From Mesodorylaimus sp. YZB2_4 (taxonomy: Eukaryota > Nematoda > Enoplea > Dorylaimida > Dorylaimidae), in contig JASANH010001188.1 in the NCBI GenBank assembly GCA_030248295.1, positions 62,001 through 126,000 of the forward strand: 64,000 bases of DNA, given 5' to 3'. Shown piece after piece: positions 22,430-34,009 of the stretch; position 1 is the stretch's first letter, and each line of letters starts with the position of its first letter. Below the pieces are notes generated by a model. That model worked only from the letters and a program-made list of their open reading frames with translations. It was not told the origin of the DNA and searched no databases. Both the position numbers and the translations under genes were made by a program.

Positions 22430-23690
22430 TTGATGTTGAGTAAAGCGGATGTTTAAGATTCCTTATAAAAACCTAGCGGCTTCGAAAGAGGAGTGGCTGC
22501 CTTTGCATTCGCACGCTCTTGTCAGGACAAGGACAAACAGGATTATAAAGAAAATCCACAAGATCGCTAACCTCAAGATCAAGCTGGGAAACCAGTCGAA
22601 ATCCATTATTTGAATGAATGCATAATCTTTGTGTGGATCGAAATCATCTTTTGAATTTTTCAATTGCAGGACACATGAGCATATACAGTATGAACATTCG
22701 ACTGCCATTCAACCATGGCAGGCTGACGAATGTTGATTTTTCCCTGTCATATTTAATAATCTTCACTTTTCAATATCTCACAAAATGAACTTTGTCCACT
22801 TTGATTTCTGATCCTTGTCTTTCTTATCTGTTTTTATATCTTTTTCATTTGGTTTTCAATCTATCCAGCGTCTCTGTCGCGCTTGCATCTTGGTCCAGAG
22901 TATACATAGTACATCACATATTCATCCAGAAATACTGCAACACAGTATCTTACGGTTTCTAAACACCTTTTTGGATTTGGCGCGTCTCTGACTATTCCTC
23001 TTCAGACTTCAGCAGTGCTCTCATATGGTTCTTTCTCACAAAGGATCCAGATCTATCATAAATCATGGAATGCCTAACACAACCAGTTTCTGGATCCGTC
23101 CTGGCCATTCTTATCACATAGGCACATTTGCATAAGAACTGGAGTGACTAGCGATTTCCAGTTTTTAGGCCTGAACGATTGACGACCACTGATAATCAGG
23201 GAGATATGCTAATGTGTCATTAGAAAGGATAAGGTCTGAAACAGTATATAAAAACATGCAATTCGTGCGTTGAGTCAGTGTTTGTGTATGCATTCTCGCT
23301 GTGCACTGGTTCGTTTCGTATTTCTGACAAGTAAAGAAGATCGTTATTGTCTGCGTTCGAGTCCCATCTGCATGTCCCGCCAAGTCGGTCGAAGATTCTC
23401 GTAGCGACGAAATCGCACGTCGTCATACCAGCTATACCAGTCCTTCCCGCCAAGCTAAGTCAGTAAGTCGTCAGTCAGAATATCGAGGTATGGGAAATCG
23501 TGGCAAATTACAAAATATTTAGGTAACACCACGGGCGGGTGCCCAATCTGAAAATTGGAACAAGATTGATATCAAGAGATATATCAGTGGTGGAACTGAA
23601 GCAATTTACAATGCTATTTCGATGGACTCTGAGAAAAAACTTTTTCCAACTTTTTACAACGAAGAAAATGTTCAGGGCTTCATCACCTTA
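22430..23690 (+). pseudogene. Partial, decayed duplicate of the DEG/ENaC locus
   Basis: Two blocks match the DEG/ENaC locus at 28.85-29.85 kb. 22430-22937 resembles 28850-29340 (non-coding upstream sequence, including ATTCCTTATAAAAACCTAGC and GCAGGACACATGAGCATATA). 23487-23690 resembles 29637-29850 of the channel coding region, including the segment for a D-I-K-R-Y-I-S-G-G-T-E-A peptide. About 35 bp of coding sequence is deleted from the second block (near 23,555) and the blocks are separated by about 550 bp of unrelated sequence. The rest of the channel is missing. It cannot make a channel. On the minus strand, 22708-22463 keeps an 81-codon frame with one hydrophobic segment (LILRLAILWIFFIILFVLVL); the matching frame in the other copy has a stop in that segment. 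Confidence 0.7.
22940..23486. other. Unrelated insert between the two duplicated blocks, possibly LTR-like
   Basis: This stretch has no counterpart at the other DEG/ENaC locus. It contains CAGTATATAAAAACATG (about 23,240) followed by T/C-rich sequence, as in an LTR promoter, but no paired LTR or target duplication was found. A solo LTR is one possibility. Confidence 0.25.
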
Positions 23691-24298
23691 TTGCAAATAA
23701 TCAGAGTTACACTGGCCAAAGTTGTCTTGGCGTGTTTTGCATTGTCTCCCCCTTGTTTGTTAAATGGCGGCTGCCTTTGGAGTTTCTGAGAAATTTACAG
23801 TATGATGCAGCTCTTGAAAACTGAGCTGATTCTAGTATGATCAGGTTACGACGTGGACCAGTCGTACATACTCGCACATACACCTTTTGTTCTACAGAAC
23901 CACCCCACGAAGTTGGCGATATCATGGAAACGTTTGTTCTTGCATTTCATGCATGACCCATCATGCGAAAAAATCCCAAAGCAACTAGGCAACAGATATT
24001 GGGCTATTGGCCATTGGCCGCTGGCAGGCAAAGGCCGGCGTTGTCCTCATTGGTATGATGCCGCTGCCCGACCCCATGGAGGCCGTGGAATCCTAGGTTG
24101 CTGTATGACCAAGGTTGCCGACTGTCCAGGGTTACCGACTATGTGATGTATAGGGATACGGGAGAGGTCAAACCTGGCCTAGGTCGCCAACAATTGGTCA
24201 TCTGCAGTATACAGAGTATGGTGGAAAAGGACCAGTGAACCTTCGCGCATGCGCTCCGCCATTAGTCAGTAAGCGTCAGTACGTGAGAAGGTCGAAGG
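23691..24298. other. No gene recognised
   Basis: Between the decayed DEG/ENaC duplicate and the small two-exon gene. A plus-strand frame at 23853-24146 has no motif. Confidence 0.4.
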
Positions 24299-24721
24299 AT
24301 GGATCCTCAAAATACTCGCAGGCGTCGATTAACTAATAAATTCGGTCAGTGCTACGGTAGTTACAAACAGCTGGTCAATTCTGCCAGCGCACTCGACATT
24401 AACAAAGCAAATTTTGCGGCCGCCGCTGAAAGAGCGCATCAAAAAGGTAAGCCACTGTAAGTTTATAAACTTAATGTAGTGGATTTGATATCTTATCTCG
24501 CTCATACAGTGTAGCTAGATTCTAAAGAAATAGGCAGATTTCAATCCATTTCCATTTTAGACACTGCGAGAAAACGAGAAGGAATTATTGGGATCATTTT
24601 CAATGCCATAAAAGACCAAGCAAAACAAAAACGAAGCGAAACAACAGAAAAGACTGTTAAGATTCAAGCAGCGGATGCGGCCGGAAGGTATTGTCTTACA
24701 GTGCCCACAACGTGTATTTAA
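24299..24721 (+). CDS. Hypothetical small protein, two exons
   Basis: Exon 1 runs from the ATG at 24299 to 24446 and ends in a GTAAGC donor. The 114-bp intron ends in TCCATTTTAG (24560). Exon 2 runs to the TAA at 24719-24721. Phases agree and the product is 102 residues. It is basic and Ala/Gln/Lys rich, with helical stretches (about residues 30-48 and 58-75), no signal peptide and no membrane segment. I do not recognise it. The support is the match of splice signals and frame; the absence of a known domain and the nearby repeats mean it could be a transposon-derived or chance model. Confidence 0.35.
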
Positions 24722-27449
24722 GGCAGTCTTTCTGTATGGGACTCGGAGTCATGGCAATCAGAGGATGGTAAGTGCTTCGTAGAATACTTTTCTGATGCGC
24801 CTGCTAGCCAGAGGCATGCATTTAGTAATATTGCATTATAGGTATTGATCATACCACCCAGCTTATGACTGAAAATACTAGTCTAGACGTTTCCCGTTTA
24901 TTTACTGTGTATCGTTACAAAACTGGATTTCCGCTGACGAATGTCTGTTTTTTCAGACAATGGCTGTGAGCACGATTGGTCAGAATTGGTCACGATTGGT
25001 GAAGACGTGCACATGATATTCGATTAAGGTTACTTTGGCTGTGCATTGTATACGCGGCTGCGGAAATACAAGCCGCCATGCTTGGAGATAGGTTGCAAGG
25101 ATCAGACTCGCAGGGTGATATAAATGCTGCCCCAATCACAGGCCACCCTGCGAGTATCAGGGCTGTACTGTAGTGAGCGAGTCACCGAAGAGTTAGACAT
25201 GTTCTGTCAAACCCACTTCGAGAGGGCGCAAGAGTGCGAAAGATATCATCTAATAAACAACCCCATGTACGACATGCTAAATCTGTGTCTGTCCGCTACA
25301 TGCTATGCTGCGAGGTCGGATGACGTATACGGATGACTGGTGTGGTGCTGTGACAGATCCACCCCACGCTTACTGACGTTGAGAGAGACCAAGTCAGAAC
25401 TGCGATCATGGCTGCATCTGCCAGTTCCGGATTTTAGCGGACATGTAGAGGTCTAATTGGCTTCCGATCGAGTACTCCTACCATACGTTTGACCTAGACC
25501 CCCAATGTCTTGCTATTTTTTTGCAGTACTGAAGTAGCCTTCTAAATTGTATGCCATGCTTATTAAGAAAAGAGTAGCAGCAGATTTTTGTACTCGCATT
25601 TTCAAAAAATGTGCTCATACTGTACATGAATCGGTTTCTGACTGTATGTTTTGTGTTTTGTGCTTGATGATGTAGATTTTCTGATGTAAAGTATGTGTGC
25701 GAAAGAGTTTATTATATTGTGAGGTATTGCATCCTATGCACTGTAAAGGATGTGTCAGACTACCGACTGCTGGGAGGCGGTTCTTTTTGGTCTGCTCTGT
25801 TGATTGGAAATGTTCCTCACTGCTCTTTATTGTCTTTGTGGCCGAGGCGAAACTCCGTCCTATGGTCCGCCCCGCAGACATTAACCCCATTGTGCATGAT
25901 CTCACCGTAAAATAGGCTAGCATTGCAACAAGAAGGGGAGAAGTTGAATGAACATGAACAAATGATAGATAGAATGGAGCTGGTGTGCCGCACTGTGCGC
26001 TGCATACTTTGTTGACTTAACCATTGTTAGCAAAACATTTTAGTGCGTAAGTGGTTGCTTCAGTTTCATTCGTAACCACTTACACATTTAGAATCGCTTC
26101 ATTGGCAGCAGTCCATATTTTTTAAGAGCTTCTGCGCAATGTACTTTTAAAAAGTGATGGGAAGATCTTTGACCAAATTAATTTGACTGTGACAATCGTT
26201 GAAGTAAAGTAAATCCAGGCCGACAAAATTTTGTCGCCTCGCTCTGAAATTCATCCGAATGGATCGAAAAAAGATTCTTGAACTCACAATGCGTTTGATA
26301 TTAGCTGCCAATGCGTCATTCAGACTGATTCGTCCACGGATCTCACTTGACGAATACATCTTCATGGGACATGAAATGATCTCTTTAAAATCTTGCAAAG
26401 CCGCCGCTGAGAACGCACCCACATCAATTGAAAGAGATGGCCTGGCAAGAGCCCGTGCCCGTTTAGTATCATTATCGTGAATTTCTCCAGAAGTGGAATG
26501 TGAAAAAAGTGATTGCTTGGGATGAAGCAAAATGGGGACTTCTCGTACCGAACCGCATGCGGCAGGTGGTGAGTGCTGATGAATGATACATGTTGCTGGC
26601 TCCATGTATCTAAACAAGGTGATTTCTTTCACAGTTTATTCGACAAGTATAAAGGATGTGCATTTGTCATCGATCATGGGTTTGAATGTGTGAGAGGACA
26701 CGTATTCGCGGGGCCAGACACAAAGCATCACTTCTTTGAGCCGACAAGAACCAAGGAGTCGTTAGTGATCAGTCGCGCAACAAGCGTCCCAGAATTTTCT
26801 CCCGCTTGAGCTAGTATGAGGTCAAGTGCCTGAAAATCCCTGAGGCTTTTGCAAATACCACGAAAAGCATGACGCAAATTTTTCTTCACGCCGTTCTGAA
26901 GTCGGATCTCCAAAGCTTGCATCCGACTATTGATTGGATCTGATTGGTAGAAAAGATCTGATTCTAATCCGTGACGTTTTCAGGAACAAGGTACTTGATT
27001 CATAAATCACGATAGGAACACCTTGACCAGTCAATGTTCCGATATCCTTGCCGCGACCACTGCATAGTTCAACCTTCTTCCCATTGCTGTCCCGCGTAGC
27101 TCCAGCCTGTTGATAATCCGAGGGAAATTGTCCCCATCCCATTTTGTCCCAGAGATATTTCTCCAACGCAAATACTCGCACGACGCTTGCTGATTAATGT
27201 GCCAAATAATCCTCGATTTGTCGCTGAGGACGCAGGTTTCTTTGACGTAATTACTGTATACTTTGCCACGTTGCCCAGATTTGATCCCATGACGCCGTTG
27301 ATCATCATGTAAGCTTTTCCCTGGATGAGGATGCAGTCTATAGTGCCAGTGGAGATCTGAAAGAATGCAACATTGCTACGTCAATGCGCAGGACTGACAT
27401 ACTTGAATGCGCTCTGACGAGCTGGAGGGGGGAAGACTGACTTTGACAC
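24722..27449. other. Long stretch without a recognisable gene
   Basis: Open frames such as 26147-26632 (minus), 26259-26480 (plus) and 26927-27308 (minus, two overlapping frames) are longer than expected for pure noise but carry no motif I can name. They may be degraded transposase sequence. No RNA gene is seen. Confidence 0.35.
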
Positions 27450-27880
27450 CCAGGCAACAAACTCACTCAGACACCCAACTAACTTTATCTTCGATCTGAA
27501 GTAAGGGACAACCCCACTTAGCTAGCTTTTTCAACTTATTCTCCAAGTTTAACAGAGCAAAGTCACAAGAGACCACTCCAACCTCGTTTTCGAGTCGATG
27601 CAAGGGGTCTTACCCACACGCTAAATCATGCGGCAACCTTACTTATGCAGCTCTCCTTATCCTCCAACTTACTTCACATGGCGGGAAACTCACTCAGACA
27701 CCCAACTAACTTTTTCTTCAAGCTGAAGCGAGGAACACTAACGTTTTTTGACTGTCGCAATGGGCTAACTCCAGCCACATCTTCGGGGGAACACCCACTC
27801 AGATAGCAGATAAATTCCCTACTTATTCACTTACTTCAACGAAGGCAAAATCACAAGAGACCTTCAGACTCACGGCCGGG
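27450..27880. repeat. Diverged direct duplication of about 220 bp
   Basis: The segment beginning AACTCACTCAGACACCCAAC occurs at about 27,466 and again at about 27,689. Both continue into a C-x-TTCTTC/GATCTGAAG stretch and both end near TCACAAGAGACC. The two units are otherwise well diverged. Confidence 0.6.
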
Positions 27881-27881
27881 T

Positions 27882-28806
27882 AGGTTCTATGTTTCAAATC
27901 GGTTTCGGTTTCGGTTTTAGCTAATTGGTTAGGTTCGGTTCGGTTTCGGTTCTTTCGGTTTCGTTTCTAAACCTTTCGGTTCGGTTCAATTTTTCAGCTC
28001 GAGAGCACTGGTGTTTTCTGTGCAATTTAGCCTCAACTTAGGCCATTATCTGTGATATTTTACCTCCCTAAAGCATGCTGCATAGCAAATCGCCATCATA
28101 GAAAATGAAAGGAAGCCACGTTTTAAGTCTAGTATTCATGTGAATTCTCATCAATATGCTGAGTACGCTTGCGCGCAAAAACACCTTCATTCCAACTAGG
28201 CTGGGGTATGACTCGAGCGAGCTAGGTGTTACCAGGTCAGCAACGCGATAATTTCACAGATGCAGGTTCAGATTGCCCCAAAACGCAACTTCCCGAAAAC
28301 ATGCAAAGAAGGCCATTTAAAAAACTGCGCATTTGAATACCATATCAATATTCAAAGGCGCCAAAAACTTTCAATGCTTCGGCGAGATCTTCATCCAGCT
28401 TTTCATCATGAAAAACATCCTTTGGAGCAACAGCATTGTAGAGAGGGCTAACAATCAGACATACATAGTGGCAATATCTCATGGTGCCAATAATGCCCTG
28501 AAAATCTCAGATTGCCCTAAAAATGTCACTGCCCTAAAACCTGCCCTGATAGCTTACAATTGGCCCCAAATCTAGGGCATTGCCCTTCACCTGCCAACAC
28601 TGCGGCCAGTATTCCGCTGCGAGTGTTGTGCTAGCGCGTGGAAAAGGCTTGTGGGCCCATTGCTGAAAGGGTTACGCGTCACCAGCTGCTTGGTGCGCCA
28701 TTGAAACCCAAAAAAATATGTCGACTCGGTGCACTGAACCGAAATTTCGGAATTCCAAAGGTTCCTGGAGCCGAGCCGAACCGAGAACCGAAATGATCCG
28801 CCCGTG
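27882..28806. mobile_element. Non-autonomous DNA element with TTCGG-rich inverted ends
   Basis: The left end reads CACGGCCGGGTAGGTTC and then many copies of TTCGGT (27,895-27,990). The right end, read on the minus strand, starts CACGGGCGGATCATTTCGG and continues TTCTCGGTTCGGCTCGG. The ends are therefore inverted repeats of low identity built from the same short word. ACT flanks both sides but is too short to prove a target duplication. The interior encodes nothing recognisable. TTCGG-rich subterminal arrays of this kind occur in hAT-like and PIF-like families; the superfamily is not settled. Confidence 0.5.
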
Positions 28807-28849
28807 ACTTTGAACTCGTCCTTCACAGTCAAAAACTTCCAACAAAAAA

Positions 28850-29425
28850 TTTGCATCACTTGATGTTGAGGAGATTGGATGCTTTAATTAAGATTCCTTA
28901 TAAAAACCTAGCGGCTTCAAAGGAGGAGTGGGTGCCTCTGCATTCACACGCTCTTGTCAGGGCAAGGACGAACAGGATTACGAAGAAAATTCACAAGATC
29001 GCTACCCTCATGATCAAAGTGGGAAACCAATAGAAGGCCACCATTTTAAATGTGTTCATAATCTTCGTGTGGAGAGAAATCATCTTTTTAATTCCTCAAT
29101 TTGCAGGACACATGAGCATATACAGATAAACATTTGACTGGTATTCACCACGGCAGGTTGTCGAATGTTGATTTTTCTCCCTGTAGTATAAATAATTATC
29201 ATTTTTTATATCTCCGCATAATGAACTTTTGTCCAGCCTCATTTCTGATGCTTATTAAGGATTCACATCCATTTTTCTACCTTCGTCTCTGTCGCGCTTG
29301 CATCTGCCCAGAGTAACATAGTACATCACATATTAATCCACTGAAAGTAAAATGCCAGTGCAAGAGTCAGTAACAAAGTATTCCTCCGTTTATTTTCAAT
29401 CGCTTTTTAAAGCGCACTTGAATAA
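28850..29425. other. Upstream segment of the DEG/ENaC locus, shared with 22.4 kb
   Basis: The first 490 bp are the counterpart of 22430-22937. A plus-strand frame at 28851-29033 encodes a basic peptide, but the equivalent frame at the other copy is interrupted, so a coding role is doubtful. N-terminal channel exons with the first membrane segment could lie here but none could be modelled. Confidence 0.4.
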
Positions 29426-31177
29426 TTCTGGTTTTACTTTTCGAAAATCAGTAATTTGGACTGTCGGTGTTGTAACGCTTTCGCCCTGACAATAAACGAT
29501 TTTGTGCCGTTATTGAGAGATTACAAGTGCAACAATGTGGCCGTTCGGGTCGACGTTGTCCCAGGAAACATGAACTACCGACCGCCACAATTGGTTCTGC
29601 TAATCTCATTTTATAAAAATGAAAATCGAGATTTTGAGGAATTGTGGCAAATTGCAAAATATTTAGGAAGCACCACGGGCGGGTGCCCAATTTGTGAAAA
29701 ATTAGAGCAACATGGCTGGGACATTTGGAATAAGATTGATATCAAGAGATATATCAGTGGTGGAACTGAAGCAATTTACAATGCTACATCGATGGAATTT
29801 GTGAAAAAGCTTTTTCTGACTTTTGACGACGGAAGAAACGTTCTTGACTTTAATTTTTCGTCTTGGAATTCTCCAATATTTTCAGCTGCAGTAAACTTCT
29901 TTATGTGGCGGCTAGAAAACGATTTGAATTTCAAGCCATTCGACTCCAAGAACCCGTTGGGCCATCAAATTTGGGTTGAAATCGATTCTTGCAATAACTC
30001 TACAAAACTGGATCTTTTATTTGAACGAGTTCTTCAAGCATTTTGTCAGAAAATAATTTTTGTAGAATTGAATTTTTCGAAGCTTTTGGAAGAAGGTCGA
30101 GCTGCCAATAGCTCATGCGAAGATTTGTTATTAAGCGAATCACGACCAGTACAATTCGACCCTATCTACGGTTTCTGGATAACAATACCCACTTCTGAAA
30201 CTCCAAAAGTCAAAGAGTATCAATTCACATTTTTAGAAACTGGCAACAATCTTGTTTGGACGCCTAAGTCGACAGAAATCGAACATAAACCATTTAGAAT
30301 TTATCCTGACGTCAGCACCACGTACGCCAATCAAGCCGACACCTTCTTTTCCTCTTATATTCACCAAATGACAAGAAGAACCAACATCAGTCTCAAAATT
30401 AATGTTCGCTTTAGTGCGCAAATGAGAAGTAAGGACACTAGACCCAATATTGCCAGGGTATGCCATAACGATACGGCCATAAACTGTTTGGTTAAATGCA
30501 CGAAAAGTTGGATTTTCGAGAATTGCAGATGTGTCCCATTCATGTTCAAGCGTGGTCTGGTTTATGATCCCAGCTTACCCTACTGCACTCGATCGATGTA
30601 CACTGCCTGCAACGCATCGTGGAAAATGCCGAAAGAGAAAAATGATGAATGTTCTGCTGAATGCAGTGTAATGTGCGAGTACACATCGTACAATTGGCAA
30701 ATTACTCACGAGTGGTTCGAAATTAGTCCTCACCTTGCTGCAAATAATCAAAGTCAATTTATTTTGGACATAATTCCTATGACTAGCGCATTTGCAGAAT
30801 TTTCATGGACTATAAAAAGTTCACCAGAACAATTCCTATCACAAATGGGTGGCATTATTAATTTGTATTTAGGTTTTAGCGGTTTGTCACTTTTTGCCGC
30901 CCTAATCTTTGTCCTTGAATTTTTGCAAATTTGCGTTTCAAAGCGACATATTGATCGATTAGAGCAGGGTCAAAGCAAAGAGTTGGGGAAAATGCAATTA
31001 TCAGGATGGAGATGGAAATGTGATGCGAATGGTGTCAATATGGGCACGACATGGAGAGAGAAATTTAATAAAATGGAGGCAGAGATAATGGAGCTACGGA
31101 ATGAAATCAAGGAATTGAGAAAGGATAGTGGGAAATATGGAAAGCGAGGAAAGTGTGTGAGTTTAAGTTCATTGTAA
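29426..31177 (+). CDS. DEG/ENaC (amiloride-sensitive sodium channel family) subunit, 5' end unresolved
   Basis: An intronless frame of about 580 codons. It contains the extracellular part and the C-terminal pore region of a degenerin/ENaC subunit: a Cys-rich block (residues about 350-415, NCLVKCTKSWIFENCRC ... CSAECSVMCEY) and, near 30,835-30,920, SQMGGIINLYLGFSGLSL followed by a hydrophobic stretch. This corresponds to the second membrane helix with its G-x-S selectivity motif (here G-F-S). After it come a basic region and a coiled coil (KMEAEIMELRNEIKELRK). There is no in-frame ATG near the start and the first membrane helix and its His-Gly motif are not visible. Either upstream exons exist or the copy is 5' truncated. 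If complete it would form a cation channel in the plasma membrane. Confidence 0.82.
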   Translation, partial: FWFYFSKISNLDCRCCNAFALTINDFVPLLRDYKCNNVAVRVDVVPGNMNYRPPQLVLLISFYKNENRDFEELWQIAKYLGSTTGGCPICEKLEQHGWDIWNKIDIKRYISGGTEAIYNATSMEFVKKLFLTFDDGRNVLDFNFSSWNSPIFSAAVNFFMWRLENDLNFKPFDSKNPLGHQIWVEIDSCNNSTKLDLLFERVLQAFCQKIIFVELNFSKLLEEGRAANSSCEDLLLSESRPVQFDPIYGFWITIPTSETPKVKEYQFTFLETGNNLVWTPKSTEIEHKPFRIYPDVSTTYANQADTFFSSYIHQMTRRTNISLKINVRFSAQMRSKDTRPNIARVCHNDTAINCLVKCTKSWIFENCRCVPFMFKRGLVYDPSLPYCTRSMYTACNASWKMPKEKNDECSAECSVMCEYTSYNWQITHEWFEISPHLAANNQSQFILDIIPMTSAFAEFSWTIKSSPEQFLSQMGGIINLYLGFSGLSLFAALIFVLEFLQICVSKRHIDRLEQGQSKELGKMQLSGWRWKCDANGVNMGTTWREKFNKMEAEIMELRNEIKELRKDSGKYGKRGKCVSLSSL

Positions 31178-31269
31178 CAGCTTTTAAATACATGTTTTTT
31201 AAACGTGTTATATCACGTCACAACACAGCGCGCATTAAAAAAACTTGAATTAGTAACATTACCAGCGCT

Positions 31270-32530
31270 ACGTTAGAGGCCAGAAAGGCAAATGTTTTGG
31301 CTGTTTGAAGCCTGGTCACGACGTAAAGAAATGTAAAAGCAAGAAGACGTGTTTTGATTGCAAGAGGGGAAGACATCATTCCAGCTTGTGCCATACACAA
31401 TACGGATCGAAGCCCGAGGAGCCTGCCAGTGTGGCTGGGGAAATGAGTTAGCCAGCAGCGGGTACAGTATCCATCACCTCCGGGAGTTCGCTCTTGTCTC
31501 GCGGAGAGGCCACTGTGATGCAAGCAGCAAAGGTGATGGTGGGTTCTGTTTCTAATTCGAATTCGGCAGAGATTCGACTTTTGTTTGATAATGGAAGCCA
31601 TCGCTCATAGATTTCGTCGAATCTCGTTTAACTTCTGAGGTTGAATCCAAAGCGGAAAGACACTTCATCAGTTTTCACATTCGGCTCTATTGATACGAAG
31701 AAATCCGATACTTCTGTCGTGGAGATCCGTCTTCGTTTGATCGATGGATCCTTTTTCGACATGTCCGCTAATGTTGTGCACACCATAACTGGGAAAATGC
31801 AGAGATCTGCAGTTGACGTTGGCAAACTGAAGGGCAGTCTCCATAAATCATTGCTTTTGGCAGACTCGCTACCGTCACAGACTGAGGACATGAAGATCCA
31901 GTTGCTTGTCGGCAGCGACTACATATGGGATCTTTCGGAAATGGATAAAATTGAAATTTCTAAAGGACTGTATTTGGTGGCTTCTAAGCTGGGATGGATC
32001 TTGTCTGGTCGTCATCCTTGTACCAATATTTGCTCGCCACCTGTCGACGCCTTTCTAATTCCACAGGCCATCGTCAGCGAGACATCGTTGAATTCATTTT
32101 TGTTGCTCGATGCGAGCATGGAAAAAAGAATGCATGCATCCCACTTCTGGGATTTGGAAACGATTGGGATAACGGACAGGACTAAGGACATGGGTGATGA
32201 GGAAGCCTTGTCGCGATTCAATAATTCGATCGAGTTTAACAATCGTCGATATACTGTGTCTTGGCCTTGGAAGGACCCGAACGTCAGTCTTCCTCCAATT
32301 ACCACTTTGCATTGGGTCGTCTCAATAATCGAAGAAGAATAATCTAAGCCTTAACGAGTGTCTTTTGCGCGGGCCCGTATTTCTCGATAAATTGCCCAGT
32401 CATCACTTCCGGTTCTGAAACCTGTTGGCGTGGTGGCAGATATTGAAAAGGCTTTTTTACAGCTTGGATTGAAGCCACCTGATCGCGATGCGACTCGTTT
32501 TCTATGGCTTGGGCTTTGTTGCTAGAAATT
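31270..32530 (+). pseudogene. BEL/Pao LTR retrotransposon remnant (zinc knuckles, protease, RT start)
   Basis: From about 31,275 there are two CCHC zinc knuckles (CFGCLKPGHDVKKC and CFDCKRGRHHSSLC), then a protease-like strand LLFDNGSHRS, interrupted by stops. The open frame from 31,641 continues the BEL/Pao A17-type protease to RT linker: LLVGSDYIWDL, GLYLVASKLGWILSG, HFWDLETIGI and VSWPWKDP are all characteristic of that family. After a stop at 32340 and a frameshift there is [14 protein letters not shown], which is RT motif A. No later RT motifs, integrase or LTR are seen. It is an inactive internal fragment. Confidence 0.8.
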
Positions 32531-33137
32531 ATAAGTTATGTGGTCCGATTGGAGATTTTAGAGAGTCCATAAAACTCTGGATAAATTTGTTTGTGTTTGG
32601 TGCTAAACATTGTAAAGATTCAAGAGAGGGTTTGTGAGAGACTCGACTTATACGAAATATGCTTGGCCAGTCTAACTTTTTGACCTCCTTTTCGATATGT
32701 TCTATGGAAATAAGTCACAAAACTGGTTGTCTTATTGAAATTTTTTTTTGAATGTATATATATGAAAAAATATATCAGATTGAAGGTCACAAAGAATCAT
32801 TTTTGGTCAAAAACTCGTGATATGGCTAGTTTTTGGTCTAAAACAACTTCAAAAATATAGAAATGACTGATAGATTCCCAGGAATCCAAACGTTTTATAA
32901 AATAAGTGTTGCTGTAATTGTTCATGAGTTATTCAGTAAAAACCGTAAAACATGATTGATTGTTTTTTTTCCAATCACTAGTTTATCATCAGGCAACGCA
33001 AAAATCTAGCCTTAGCTCAAAAAGACCGCCATCACATTGTTTGGAAAGGTAGGATGGGTGGGCAGCCCTAAACGCAGAATGTCAACTGATACAGATAATT
33101 CGGTTAACGCAAAGAAAGCATTTCAGTTAAGCTGGAA
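32531..33137. other. No gene recognised
   Basis: AT-rich stretch between the BEL/Pao remnant and the hairpin repeat. Nothing coding is apparent. Confidence 0.5.
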
Positions 33138-33263
33138 GTATAGTTCGATGCGATGCGTCAAATAAGCTTGCGATGCGACATTTTAGGCACCTTTTTAAAT
33201 TGTCAGTTGACCCAAAAGTGTCGCATCGCACGCTTATTTGACGCGTCGCATCGAACTATACTT
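33138..33263. repeat. Palindromic mini-element (about 50-bp arms)
   Basis: The left arm starts AAGTATAGTTCGATGCGA and the right arm, on the other strand, reads the same with about four mismatches in 49 bases. The loop is about 27 bp. It could fold into a long hairpin and has the form of a tiny MITE. Its right arm overlaps the last codons of the adjacent LINE frame. Confidence 0.75.
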
Positions 33264-34009
33264 TGGGCTTTAAAGACGACTTTACAAAAAGCTCGCGGAA
33301 AATTTGCGGGGTAAGTACATATCTATCTCTCTTAATCAGCACTTGAAGGCGCCTTTGCAGTGAAGCCCACAGATCAGTCTCTTTACTTTTTTCCTCATAA
33401 TCAGCTCTAGCGTACCAGATGCATCGCTGCGCTGATTGCACAATATTTGCAACCGATGCGACAGATCTAGTACTTTTTGGTCTTAGCACTCCAAAAATTC
33501 TGTTTTTGTCTCCCATAACGATCGATGCATCGATCCTTTTAAGGAGCTGATCAACACGCTCCCAAAAACCTCTAACTCCATGGCATTGAACAAATACGTG
33601 GTACACATCTTTGCGCCTATCTTCTCCATACCTATTCTTGCAGAACTTGCAGGAAACCTCCACCTCCTCCGCAAAACGTGAGATTCGGCTCCTAGTGTAA
33701 AGTGCCTCATACAATAACCCGTAATGTAAATTACGGGTGTGGCCGTCGACGTGCTTAGTCCTGTTCAGCATCCAAAACCCTGGAAAATCAATCGTTTCAT
33801 CGCTTAACCTTTCCTTCCAACAATCCTGGATGGCAGTTGTAGCCCTACCAACTTTCTTACCCAACATGCTCCAATAAAAAACTTTAGTTTTAGCGTGTTT
33901 GATTGGATAAGTCTTGCTGTCTATCCCTACAATGTAATGATCAATTAGAGCAAAGCTAGCAGTCAAAACGGCCCTACGGATATACTTGTATAGCTGAGGT
34001 ACTCTCAAC

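Noticed and set aside
28851..29033. A coding exon giving the N-terminus of the DEG/ENaC protein
   Set aside because: The basic peptide has no membrane helix or His-Gly motif, and its counterpart in the duplicated block at 22.4 kb is interrupted.
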